Shown here in pieces: positions 25,049 to 33,720 of a stretch of DNA of 64,000 nucleotides (within the stretch, counting starts at the first letter, position 1; each line of letters begins with the position of its first letter). The position numbers and the translations under genes were made by a program. The notes under the pieces are model-generated. The model saw nothing but the letters and a program-made list of their open reading frames with translations. It was not told the DNA's origin and did no database searches. Source of the DNA: Flavobacteriales bacterium UBA5081 (GTDB lineage Bacteria; Bacteroidota; Bacteroidia; Flavobacteriales_E; Vicingaceae); assembly GCA_002415785.1 (NCBI GenBank), contig DIAJ01000037.1, positions 1 through 64,000 on the forward strand, written 5' to 3'.

Positions 25049-27046
25049 TTATTTCTCTTTCAAAATCTTCTTCAACTCAAACAACTCATCGCGCAGTCTT
25101 GCAGCTTCCATAAAGTCCAACTCCTTAGCAGCTTTTTCCATTGCTTTTTGTGTTTTCTGAATATTTTTTTCCAGTTTTTCTTTGTTCATATACTTCACTA
25201 CAGGGTCTGCTGCAATTGAAGTGGAAGCGTCAAATTCAGTATAAGCCTTAGTACTTTGTTTAATCATGTGTGATTTACGCTTGTTCAAGGCAGTTGGAGT
25301 AATTCCATGAGCTTGGTTGTAGGCGATTTGCTTTTCCCTTCTTCGCTCTGTTTCATCAATCGTTTTTTGCATAGAACCCGTAACTGTATCAGCGTAAAAA
25401 ATTACTTTGCCATTTACGTTTCTAGCAGCTCTTCCGGCAGTTTGTGTCAATGAGCGAACCGAGCGTAAAAAACCCTCTTTATCAGCATCCATAATGGCTA
25501 CAAGTGAAACTTCAGGTAAATCAAGACCTTCTCTCAATAAGTTTACACCAATTAGTACATCAAATTCTCCATTTCGCAAATCATTCAATATCTCAACTCG
25601 CTCTAGGGTATCAACATCTGAGTGGATGTACCTGCTTTTTATTCCATTTTGAGTAAAGTATTTGGTCAGCTCTTCAGCCATTCTCTTTGTGAGAGTTGTT
25701 ACTAAAATACGCTCACCTTTTTCAGCTCTTATTGCAATTTCTTCCATTAAATCATCCACTTGGTTTTGAGTAGGACGAATTTCAATAATAGGATCGAGCA
25801 GTCCTGTTGGTCGAATCACTTGTTCTACAATTACGCCTTCAGATTCTCTGATTTCATAATCGGCCGGTGTGGCACTTACATAAATGGCTTGATTTCTTAA
25901 ACGCTCCCATTCCTCAAACTTCAATGGACGATTGTCAAGTGCAGCAGGTAATCTAAAACCGTATTCAACTAAATTCGTTTTTCTAGAACGGTCGCCACCG
26001 TACATAGCATTGATTTGTGGCACTGTAACATGGCTTTCGTCCACCACCAGTAAATAGTCATCAGGAAAGTAATCCATCAAACAGAAAGGGCGTGTACCCG
26101 GAAGTCGAGCGTCAAAGTAGCGTGAATAATTTTCAATTCCTGAGCAATAGCCCAGCTCTTTCATCATTTCTAAATCGTGCAAGGTGCGCTCTTCAATTCT
26201 TTTTTCTTCTAATGGTTTTCCTATTTCATTAAAGTATTCAACCTGCTTCACCATATCTTGTTGAATCTCCCAAATTGCATCATTCATTCTGTCTTGAGTA
26301 GTAACAAAAAGATTGGCAGGGTAAATATCAAGTTGCTCAAAGTGTTCAACTGTACTTCCGTTCGCGGGGTCAAATGAGCGGATATCTTCAATCTCGTCGC
26401 CGAAAAAACTTATACGGTAGGCTATATCTGCATAAGCCGGATAAATATCTACTGTGTCACCTTTTACTCTAAATGTACCTCTTTCAAATTCTAAAGTAGC
26501 TCTAGAATACAAAGCCAAAACAAATTGGTGTAAAAGTTTATTTCTACTAATGAGTTGTCCTAAATGGATTCTGGTAACATTTTCTTTAAAATCAGAAGGA
26601 TTAGAAATACCGTAAATACAAGAAACGGATGAAACAACAATTACATCTCGTCTTCCTGAAAGTAGGGAAGAGGTAGCGCTTAATCGCAGCTTTTCAATCT
26701 CGTCATTAATAGATAAATCTTTTTCAATGTATGTGTCTGAGCCGGGAATATAGGCTTCAGGTTGATAGTAATCGTAATAAGAAACAAAGTACTCTACTGC
26801 ATTATTGGGGAAAAATTGCTTGAATTCTCCGTAAAGCTGAGCAGCTAGTGTTTTGTTGTGGCTAAGTACTAGTGTAGGTCTTCCGGTCTGCTGAATTACA
26901 TTGGCAATGGTAAAAGTTTTACCCGAGCCGGTAACTCCCAAAAGTGTTTGAGCGTGTTCTCCATTATTAACTCCTTCAGTTAGTTGACGTATAGCTTCGG
27001 GTTGATCTCCCGTGGGTTGATATTCTGAAGTGAGTTGGAATTCCAT
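25049..27046 (-). CDS. uvrB: Excinuclease ABC subunit B
   Basis: DNA-damage recognition helicase of nucleotide excision repair. Walker A GVTGSGKT (about 38-45), the beta-hairpin YYDYYQPEAYIP (about 92-103), helicase motifs VDESHVT and QTAGRAARN, and a C-terminal UVR domain (about 628-662, KAAKELDFMEAARLRDE) that contacts UvrC. 665 aa, full length. The proA terminator lies directly upstream, so it should have its own promoter. Confidence 0.97.
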   Translation of the reverse strand: MEFQLTSEYQPTGDQPEAIRQLTEGVNNGEHAQTLLGVTGSGKTFTIANVIQQTGRPTLVLSHNKTLAAQLYGEFKQFFPNNAVEYFVSYYDYYQPEAYIPGSDTYIEKDLSINDEIEKLRLSATSSLLSGRRDVIVVSSVSCIYGISNPSDFKENVTRIHLGQLISRNKLLHQFVLALYSRATLEFERGTFRVKGDTVDIYPAYADIAYRISFFGDEIEDIRSFDPANGSTVEHFEQLDIYPANLFVTTQDRMNDAIWEIQQDMVKQVEYFNEIGKPLEEKRIEERTLHDLEMMKELGYCSGIENYSRYFDARLPGTRPFCLMDYFPDDYLLVVDESHVTVPQINAMYGGDRSRKTNLVEYGFRLPAALDNRPLKFEEWERLRNQAIYVSATPADYEIRESEGVIVEQVIRPTGLLDPIIEIRPTQNQVDDLMEEIAIRAEKGERILVTTLTKRMAEELTKYFTQNGIKSRYIHSDVDTLERVEILNDLRNGEFDVLIGVNLLREGLDLPEVSLVAIMDADKEGFLRSVRSLTQTAGRAARNVNGKVIFYADTVTGSMQKTIDETERRREKQIAYNQAHGITPTALNKRKSHMIKQSTKAYTEFDASTSIAADPVVKYMNKEKLEKNIQKTQKAMEKAAKELDFMEAARLRDELFELKKILKEK

Positions 27047-27060
27047 GCTGCAAATTTAAT

Positions 27061-27089
27061 AAACAAAAGCCCCGAATTTCTTCGAGGCT
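27061..27089 (-). terminator. Terminator of the pro operon
   Basis: On the minus strand the arms AGCCTCGAA and TTCGGGGCT are followed by TTTTGTTT. It lies about 50 bp after the proA stop. Confidence 0.75.
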
Positions 27090-27139
27090 CTCTGCTTTAC
27101 TAACTAATAGAATTTCACGTTTTCACATGAAAAAGGGAT

Positions 27140-28339
27140 TTATTTTCGTATTTGTCCTGTTCCCAGAACGTGGTATTTATTTGTTACTAACTGCTTCAAG
27201 CCTAGTGGCCCTCTGTGGTGCAATTTGTCGGTACTAATAGCCAATTCTGCACCTACGCCCATTTGACCGCCATCGGTAAAACGTGTGGATGCATTATGAT
27301 AAACAGCAGCACTGTCAATTTGTTCCATAAAAGTCAAAGCTTTTTCTTCATCTTCTGTTAAAATAATGTTTGAATGACCACCTGAATATTTGTTAATCAT
27401 ATCAATGGCATTTTCTAAACCTTTAACCGTACCTATTGCAGCCTTTCTTGCTAAAAACTCTTCGTACCAAACATCGTCGTTTTCAACTTTCTTATCGCTG
27501 TCAATGTAATCCAATACTTTTTCTGTGCCAATTACTTCAACATCTTTTTCCTTTAATGCACCCTCAATGGTGAGTAAAGTATCTTTGAAATTCGGGTGAT
27601 CTTCATCCACTAAAATTTTATCTAAAGCATTACAGCCTGAAATTTTATTGGTTTTTGCATTTACAATTACCGGAATTACTTTTTCCGGGTCAGCATCAGG
27701 AGAAACATAAGCAAAATTATTTCCTCTACCGCTTACTAAAACAGCACACTTCGCATGTTCTTTTACAAAATTGATTAATTTTTCACCACCTCTTGGCACG
27801 ATTAAGTCCAAAGGTTGATCGGGATTTCTTAAAAACTCCTGTGTTTTTTCACGATTCATTTTCATGTATTGAATCCAATCCGCTTCTAGATTATTATCAG
27901 CAAGTGCTTTGTGCCAACATTTCACCAACTCTTCGTTACTGTTATGGGCTTCTCTACCACCTTTTAAAAGGATTTTATTGTTGGCTTTAAATGCTAAAAC
28001 AGCTGCTTCAATCGTAACATCCGGTCGCGATTCATAGATAATCATAATGGTTCCGAATGGTGCGGTCTTATTGGTGATTTTTAAACCGTTCTCCAGAGTA
28101 TCATCACTAATGGTTTTACCCACAGGATCATCTTGTTCCTTTACCTCACGAACCGCACGAATCATATCGTCTACTTTTTTGTTATCGACAATTAAACGCT
28201 CGTATAAAGCTTGATCATCACTACTAAAAGCCTCTAAGTCTTTTTTATTGGCAGCAATAATTGCCTCCCGATCATTGTCGAGGTAATTGATCATTGATTG
28301 TAAAACGGAGTTTTTAGTCTTTGTGTCTAATAACTTCAT
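27140..28339 (-). CDS. proA: Glutamate-5-semialdehyde dehydrogenase (gamma-glutamyl phosphate reductase)
   Basis: Second step of proline synthesis: NADPH-dependent reduction of glutamyl-5-phosphate. The catalytic cysteine is in KISGCNALD (about residue 235) and the substrate segment KTAPFGTIMIIYESRPDVT in the first third (about 70-90). 399 aa, full length. Last gene of proC-proB-proA, all on the minus strand with 26-34 bp gaps, so one operon covers the whole pathway from glutamate to proline. A terminator follows. Confidence 0.95.
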   Translation of the reverse strand: MKLLDTKTKNSVLQSMINYLDNDREAIIAANKKDLEAFSSDDQALYERLIVDNKKVDDMIRAVREVKEQDDPVGKTISDDTLENGLKITNKTAPFGTIMIIYESRPDVTIEAAVLAFKANNKILLKGGREAHNSNEELVKCWHKALADNNLEADWIQYMKMNREKTQEFLRNPDQPLDLIVPRGGEKLINFVKEHAKCAVLVSGRGNNFAYVSPDADPEKVIPVIVNAKTNKISGCNALDKILVDEDHPNFKDTLLTIEGALKEKDVEVIGTEKVLDYIDSDKKVENDDVWYEEFLARKAAIGTVKGLENAIDMINKYSGGHSNIILTEDEEKALTFMEQIDSAAVYHNASTRFTDGGQMGVGAELAISTDKLHHRGPLGLKQLVTNKYHVLGTGQIRK

Positions 28340-28373
28340 GTAATTATTTCCTTTTTATTTTTAAATTATACTT

Positions 28374-29168
28374 TTATTCGTCGTGGTAGATTCTTGTTCC
28401 AACATTTTTGCCATGAACAATATCAATGATGTTATCATCGATTTTACCATTCGCTATATAAGTAGGTATATTCTTGGCAGCCGTTGCTTTGGCCACTTTT
28501 AATTTAGAGTCCATTCCACCTCTGCCTTCACCTTCTTTCTTATCTGAACTTTGTATATATTTTTCTACATCTTGGTCTGTACTTACACTTTTAATGACAG
28601 AACTATCATCGTCATCCGGATGACCATCGTAAAGACCATCTGTATCGGTTAGTAAAATGAGCATATCCGCATGAATTAATTCTGCCACCAAACTTGCTAA
28701 TTCATCATTGTCGGTAAACATCGACATGGAAAGAGAAACGGCATCATCTTCATTGGCAATGGGTACAATTCCTTGGCTCAATAAACCTTCGTAACAATTA
28801 ATCATATTGTCGCGGTGTTTTCCCTCATCAAAATCTCTTTTCGTGGCTAACACCTGTGCACATCTCATTCCATAATCATGGAAAATGCTGTAGTAGTGCC
28901 TCATCATTCTCGGCTGACCAACAGCAGAGTATACTTGGCGTCGAGTAGTTGGGTCTTCAATGGTATTTTCATCCAACACCTCTTTACCCGCAATTACAGA
29001 ACCTGAAGAAATTAAAACTGTAATAATATCTTCTTCGTAAAGTCGTGCAATTTGGTCGACGAGTTTTTTTAATATAGGCCCAACGATTCGGTTGTCGCGA
29101 TTAACCATTACGTTAGTGCCTACTTTTATGACAATTCGTTTTTTGTATTGTTTTCTATCGAAATTCAT
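28374..29168 (-). CDS. proB: Glutamate 5-kinase
   Basis: First committed step of proline synthesis. Amino-acid-kinase fold: IVIKVGTNVM at the N-terminus, ISSGSVIAGKE (about 54-64), NEDDAVS (about 139) and GRGGMDSKLKVAKAT (about 216-230). 264 aa, lacking the C-terminal PUA domain of the E. coli enzyme, as in many Bacteroidota. Middle gene of the proC-proB-proA operon. Proline feedback inhibition is usual for the family but cannot be judged here. Confidence 0.94.
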   Translation of the reverse strand: MNFDRKQYKKRIVIKVGTNVMVNRDNRIVGPILKKLVDQIARLYEEDIITVLISSGSVIAGKEVLDENTIEDPTTRRQVYSAVGQPRMMRHYYSIFHDYGMRCAQVLATKRDFDEGKHRDNMINCYEGLLSQGIVPIANEDDAVSLSMSMFTDNDELASLVAELIHADMLILLTDTDGLYDGHPDDDDSSVIKSVSTDQDVEKYIQSSDKKEGEGRGGMDSKLKVAKATAAKNIPTYIANGKIDDNIIDIVHGKNVGTRIYHDE

Positions 29169-29194
29169 TGGTATTGATTCTGATTAAAATTCAA

Positions 29195-30001
29195 TTAGGA
29201 CTCTTTTCCGAGTTCAACTGCTCGGTTAAATGCAGCATAGGCTGCCTCTTGAATCATGTCTTTAACATTATTATCATCCATAGAGTCTAAAGCAGCTCTA
29301 GTAGTTCCCCCTTTTGAGGCTACTCGGTTCATCCAAACGCTGGGGCTTAAATCCGATTGGTTAAAAAGTTCCACAGCACCTTCGAAAGTTTGGCTAACTA
29401 ATACTTTTGAATCGTGGTCGGAAAAACCCATTTTTTGCGCGGCTTCCATCATAGATTGCATAAAGTAAAATACATAAGCCGGCCCACTACCTGAAATTCC
29501 TGTAGAAGCATCTACGTCATTTTCAGTATCTAATCGAACAGATTTACCTGTAGTGTCTAATAGTTTTTCTACAGTAGAAAGTTCTAATCTAGAAACTTCG
29601 TCTGAAGCGGTAAAAGAAGTTAAACCTTTACCTACTTGCGCCGGTAAGTTTGGCATAGCACGTACGACCTTAGTGATTCCTAAGCCATCTTTCATGCTTT
29701 GAATAGTAACTCCAGCCATAATGGAAATCACAATTTGATCTTTGTGCATCATGGGTTTTAATTCTGCCATTAACTCTTCGGCATGATAAGGTTTTACAGC
29801 AAGAAAAACGATATCTGCTTTGGGCAGACAATCACTCAAATCAGTAAAAACATCAAAGCGACTCACTTTTTTAAGTTCTTCCGTTTTTTCCGGATTTGTA
29901 TCCGAAATCATTAGGTTGGTTTTGTTTAGAAATTCTGATTTTACAAGAGCCCTTGCATAGGCTAAGCCCATATTTCCGGCTCCGATTACTAATACTTTCA
30001 T
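29195..30001 (-). CDS. proC: Pyrroline-5-carboxylate reductase
   Basis: Last step of proline synthesis. NADP-binding Rossmann motif VIGAGNMGLAYA at residues 4-15, and the signature region with GISGSGPAYVFYFMQ (about 168-182) and VASKGGTTRAALDSM (about 227-241). 268 aa, full length. First gene of the pro operon; it precedes proB by 26 bp. Confidence 0.95.
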   Translation of the reverse strand: MKVLVIGAGNMGLAYARALVKSEFLNKTNLMISDTNPEKTEELKKVSRFDVFTDLSDCLPKADIVFLAVKPYHAEELMAELKPMMHKDQIVISIMAGVTIQSMKDGLGITKVVRAMPNLPAQVGKGLTSFTASDEVSRLELSTVEKLLDTTGKSVRLDTENDVDASTGISGSGPAYVFYFMQSMMEAAQKMGFSDHDSKVLVSQTFEGAVELFNQSDLSPSVWMNRVASKGGTTRAALDSMDDNNVKDMIQEAAYAAFNRAVELGKES

Positions 30002-30361
30002 TTGTTAAATTGAATTTTGTTCAATTAAAAGGTTTTTGAATAATTTTCTCTACCTACCGCAAGCATTGTGCATACTGCCGATATTTGAAAATTAATTTTA
30101 ATTTATCTCAATTTTAATCATTTAATACCTTGATAATGATTTATTTGAAAGGATTGGGGATTGTTTTTGAGCTAATAGAGTTAAATTGTAAGTATGTCAC
30201 CATCTGCGACAATTCGTCTCAATTGTGTAGATATGTCAGCAATTGAAAGAATGTTTTTAGTCATCGTGCAATTGTTCTATGTCATACAAGTTCTACTTTT
30301 GTAAGCAATGCCTTATGTTATAACTTTTATAGTAAAAAAGTAAAATCTAGTAAAAAAATAA
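30002..30361. other. 360-bp AT-rich intergenic region between divergent proC and mepB-like gene
   Basis: Holds a clear promoter toward the MepB-like gene (30272-30301). The rest is low complexity, with no repeat, RNA gene or coding frame that I can support. The proC promoter must also lie here, but I could not pick one convincingly. Confidence 0.5.
30272..30301 (+). promoter_or_regulatory. Promoter of the MepB-like gene
   Basis: TTG at 30272-30274, 19 nt, TACTTTTG at 30294-30301: consensus spacing and sequence. The start codon lies about 60 nt downstream. Confidence 0.55.
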
Positions 30362-30856
30362 ATGGATACTAACCTAAAACAAATCAAAGTAGAGATTTAC
30401 GATAAATGTTCTTTTGAAATTGCTGATTTTGTTAAAGAAGCAGAAAGCAAAGAATATGAGGCTTGTCGATTTGAACTTAATGGGAGAATTGTTTTTAGTA
30501 GAAATGCTAAAATTACGCCGAAAAAAAATGGACAATTCGTGACATTTTGGAAGCGAAATAATCGTGGAACGATTGAACCTTTTCATGAAACCGATCGAAT
30601 TGATTTTTATGTAGTAAATGTGCGGAATGATAGTAAGTTTGGGCAATTTGTTTTCCCAAAATCAGTACTGATTAAGAAAGGGATAATATCAACCGACAAA
30701 AAAGAAGGAAAAAGAGCATTTCGACTTTATCCGACATGGGATAAAGTTAAAAGCAAACAAGCTGAACGAGCTCAAAAATGGCAACTGAACTATTTTTATG
30801 AAATCAACAATCTAACGAACTTGAATAATGTTGCGGAATTATACGAAAGTGACTAG
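30362..30856 (+). CDS. MepB-family protein
   Basis: A 164-aa cytosolic protein of the MepB family, named after a gene of the S. aureus mepRAB locus whose product has no established function. Recognisable segments are EYEACRFELNGRIVFSRNAKITPKKNGQFVTFWKR (split here as ACRFELNGRIVF then ITPKKNGQFVTFWKR), DRIDFYVV, and GQFVFPKSVLIKKGI followed by GKRAFRLYPTW. Stand-alone gene with its own promoter, flanked by AT-rich DNA on both sides. It may be an acquired gene in a core block. Any role in detoxification would be a guess. Confidence 0.78.
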   Translation: MDTNLKQIKVEIYDKCSFEIADFVKEAESKEYEACRFELNGRIVFSRNAKITPKKNGQFVTFWKRNNRGTIEPFHETDRIDFYVVNVRNDSKFGQFVFPKSVLIKKGIISTDKKEGKRAFRLYPTWDKVKSKQAERAQKWQLNYFYEINNLTNLNNVAELYESD

Positions 30857-31005
30857 CTATGGAAGAAATATTTTATTGTTAGGTTAATTTAGGTTAATTG
30901 TAATTAAACAGTATTGGTATATTTCTTAAATCGTAGACAAGTGTTTAACTCAAGAGTTGGAAAGAAAAAGGCATAGTTTCATTTAAAATAAGCATTAATT
31001 TTTCC

Positions 31006-31950
31006 TCAATCCTCAAAATAATCTACCAAATCCACATTCCCGCCGCTGAGAATAATGCCTACTTTTTGGTTTTGGAAGAGAGGTTTGTTGGTTAATACAG
31101 CAGCAAGTGGAACAGCTGCTGAGGGTTCAACAATGATTTTCATACGCTCCCATATTAGTCGCATAGCATCTACAATAGCTTCCTCGCTCACACATAAAAT
31201 ATCTTCTACTTCCTTTTTAATAATGGAGAAATTCAACTCTCCTAATGAGGTTCGTAAGCCATCTGCTATGGTCTTTGGGTTTTCTTGAGGAATTAGCTTC
31301 CCTGATTTAAAGGATTGATATGCATCATCTGCTCCGCTAGGTTCACAGCCATAAACTAATGCATTATGGAAGTACTTATTAGAAAGTGAAGTGCCGGCTA
31401 AAAGTCCGCCACCGCCTACAGGACAGAGGATAGCATCTAAATCATTACAATCTTCAATGAGCTCTTTTGCTGCTGTTGCCTGTCCGCAAACGATGTTAAA
31501 GTGGTCATAAGGAGGTATAAAAATTGCTTGAGTGGCAGCTTTTAATTTTAGCATTTCGCTTTCTCGGGCTTCTAGGTTTGAAGTGCAAAAAGTGATTTCG
31601 CCACCGTAGTTTTTTACCGCCTCAACTTTAACTTTTGGTGAGTTTTCAGGCATTACAATATAGGCTTTAATGCCCAATTCTTTGGCAGCTAGAGCTACTG
31701 CTTGCGCATGATTTCCCGAGGAGTGAGTGACAACTCCATTTGCTTTTTCTGCTTCCGTAAGTTGTTGAAGCGCAAAAAGTGCCCCTCGCATTTTAAAAGC
31801 TCCTACTTTTTGAAAATTCTCACACTTAAAGTAGATTTCGCATCCGGCTAGTTGATTTATAGCGGTTGACTGCAAAATAGGTGTTCTGTGAACTCCCTTA
31901 CTTATACTCTTGTGAGCAAACTCAATATCTTTAGCAGTAGGATAGTGCAT
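31006..31950 (-). CDS. Threonine/serine dehydratase (PLP fold type II)
   Basis: Deaminates threonine or serine to the 2-oxo acid. PLP-binding Lys in KVGAFKMRGA (about residue 52), SSGNHAQAVALAA (about 78-90) and the phosphate-binding loop GGGGLLAG (about 179-186). At 314 aa it is the short catabolic/serine-racemase-like form without the regulatory ACT domain of IlvA. It is followed after 0 bp by purE upstream on the same strand, so it may be the last gene of a purK-purE-dehydratase transcript. Threonine dehydratase, serine dehydratase and serine racemase cannot be told apart by eye. Confidence 0.87.
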   Translation of the reverse strand: MHYPTAKDIEFAHKSISKGVHRTPILQSTAINQLAGCEIYFKCENFQKVGAFKMRGALFALQQLTEAEKANGVVTHSSGNHAQAVALAAKELGIKAYIVMPENSPKVKVEAVKNYGGEITFCTSNLEARESEMLKLKAATQAIFIPPYDHFNIVCGQATAAKELIEDCNDLDAILCPVGGGGLLAGTSLSNKYFHNALVYGCEPSGADDAYQSFKSGKLIPQENPKTIADGLRTSLGELNFSIIKKEVEDILCVSEEAIVDAMRLIWERMKIIVEPSAAVPLAAVLTNKPLFQNQKVGIILSGGNVDLVDYFED

Positions 31951-32442
31951 TTACTTTTGCTTGAGCTCCTTATTCATTAGTGCTACCTTTTCTTTAAGCT
32001 CTTCTTTATAATCAGCCATTTGCTTTGCAATCTTTTCATCTGCCGTAGCAATAATTTGAGCTGCTAAAATGGCGGCATTTTTAGCTCCATTAAGGGCTAC
32101 TGTGGCAACGGGAACTCCACCGGGCATTTGCAAAATCGACAAAACAGAATCCCATCCGTCAATCGAATTGGATGATTTTATGGGCACTCCAATAACAGGC
32201 AGAGGAGTAATAGAAGCTACCATTCCGGGTAAATGTGCTGCGCCACCTGCTGCGGCGATAATTACTTGCAAGCCTTTAGATTTGGCGTTTTTAGCGTATT
32301 CCAACATTTTTTCCGGCGTACGATGAGCAGAAACAATTTCTACTTCATGCGGAATATTCATTTCCTTTAAAAAGTCCGTAGCAGCTTCCATGACTTTTAA
32401 GTCGGAAATACTGCCCATTATAATTCCAATTTTTACTGACAT
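31951..32442 (-). CDS. purE: N5-carboxyaminoimidazole ribonucleotide mutase
   Basis: Converts N5-CAIR to CAIR in purine synthesis. Class I PurE signature: GIIMGSISDLKVM at the N-terminus, VSAHRTPEKM (about 38-47), AAGGAAHLPGMVAS (about 63-76) and MPGGVPVATVA (about 107-117). 163 aa, full length. It directly follows purK, which makes its substrate, with a 3-bp gap. Confidence 0.96.
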   Translation of the reverse strand: MSVKIGIIMGSISDLKVMEAATDFLKEMNIPHEVEIVSAHRTPEKMLEYAKNAKSKGLQVIIAAAGGAAHLPGMVASITPLPVIGVPIKSSNSIDGWDSVLSILQMPGGVPVATVALNGAKNAAILAAQIIATADEKIAKQMADYKEELKEKVALMNKELKQK

Positions 32443-32445
32443 AAC

Positions 32446-33594
32446 TTATTTTTTGGCGCTAACCGTAGCGCTTGATTTAATTTTCTTTGCTAACTTCTTT
32501 GCTTCTTCTAGGCTAGGGTTTACAATGGTTACATGACCCATTTTGCGGAAAGGTTTTACCATCGCTTTGCCATAAAGGTGAGGGTAAACTCCTGACTCAG
32601 TTAATAAAGCAGTCATTCCTCTATAATCTGCTTCACCTTTGGCATCTTCTTCTCCTAAAAGGTTTACCATAACAGCCGGCTGTATGAGTTTGGTGTCGCC
32701 CAAAGGTAAATTTAAAATTGAACGTAAGTGCTGAGCAAACTGCGATGTAATATTTCCCTCAATGGTATGGTGACCGCTATTGTGTGCTCTTGGTGCTACT
32801 TCATTAACCATTAAATTGCCTTTTTTGTCTAAAAACATTTCTACGGCTAAAATCCCCACCATGTCTAACTTCTCAATAACTTTCTCTGCCAAACGGTAGG
32901 CTTTTTCTTCAACTTCTTTTTGTACGCTAGCCGGTGAAAATAAAAATTCAACCATATTAGCTATGGGGTTAAACTCCATTTCAACTAGAGGGAAGTGTTT
33001 TATTTCACCTTTTTTATTTCGTGCAACAATCACAGAAAGTTCTTTATCTAAATCAACCGCTTCTTCAATTACTGAGGGAGCATCAAAAGCTTTTTCTAGA
33101 TCAGCTTTGCTTTTTAGAGACTGAACTCCATAACCATCGTAGCCGGAAGTTCTAAGCTTTTGAAAAATTGGAAACTGAAGTTCAGAATTTTCTAAATCAG
33201 CTTTACCGTTAATAAGGTGATAAGGTGATGTAGGAATCTGGTGCTTTTCATAAAATTGTTTCTGCAAACCTTTGTCTTGAATAAGCTTTAGAACACCAGC
33301 TTGGGGAAATACTTTTTTGCCTTCCTCTTCAAGTTGAGCAAGTGCATCGGCATTGACATCTTCAAATTCAATGGTAATCACATCTTTGTCTTTCCCAAAA
33401 GCATAAACTGTATCAAAGTCCTTAAAGTCGCCCTGAACAAATTCATGTGCCAAATCTTTACATGGCGCTTCTGCCGAAGGGTCTAAAACACAAATATGAA
33501 GGTTTAGGTTGTAGGCCTCTTGCAAGGTCATACGCCCTAATTGTCCGCCACCTAATAGGCCAATTTTAAAACTACTGTTGTGTATGTTTTTCAT
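32446..33594 (-). CDS. purK: N5-carboxyaminoimidazole ribonucleotide synthase
   Basis: ATP-grasp enzyme that makes N5-CAIR from AIR, bicarbonate and ATP. GLLGGGQLGRM near the N-terminus, the ATP-grasp core (TSGYDGYGVQSL, then EEAVDLDKELSVIVAR) and NEVAPRAHNSGHHTIEG. The ATG at 33594 (382 aa) starts nine codons after a TTG. A -7-like TATCTTTG on the minus strand (33619-33626) overlaps that TTG, which rules it out. First gene of purK-purE-dehydratase, divergent from the HPRT-Adk gene. Confidence 0.95.
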   Translation of the reverse strand: MKNIHNSSFKIGLLGGGQLGRMTLQEAYNLNLHICVLDPSAEAPCKDLAHEFVQGDFKDFDTVYAFGKDKDVITIEFEDVNADALAQLEEEGKKVFPQAGVLKLIQDKGLQKQFYEKHQIPTSPYHLINGKADLENSELQFPIFQKLRTSGYDGYGVQSLKSKADLEKAFDAPSVIEEAVDLDKELSVIVARNKKGEIKHFPLVEMEFNPIANMVEFLFSPASVQKEVEEKAYRLAEKVIEKLDMVGILAVEMFLDKKGNLMVNEVAPRAHNSGHHTIEGNITSQFAQHLRSILNLPLGDTKLIQPAVMVNLLGEEDAKGEADYRGMTALLTESGVYPHLYGKAMVKPFRKMGHVTIVNPSLEEAKKLAKKIKSSATVSAKK

Positions 33595-33661
33595 CTTTTC
33601 TTCTGCTATTTTCTGCGGCAAAGATAGAGGGAATAATCTTGAGAATAAACTCTAAATGCAT

Positions 33662-33693
33662 TTGAGTTTGTGGTGGTATAATTGGTACTTTTG
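33662..33693 (+). promoter_or_regulatory. Promoter of the HPRT-adenylate kinase gene
   Basis: TTG at 33662-33664, 21 nt, TACTTTTG at 33686-33693. Transcription would start near 33700, which excludes the in-frame TTG at 33682 as a start codon and leaves the TTG at 33721. Confidence 0.55.
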
Positions 33694-33720
33694 TCTGCCT
33701 TACAAAGCAAATTTTTCATT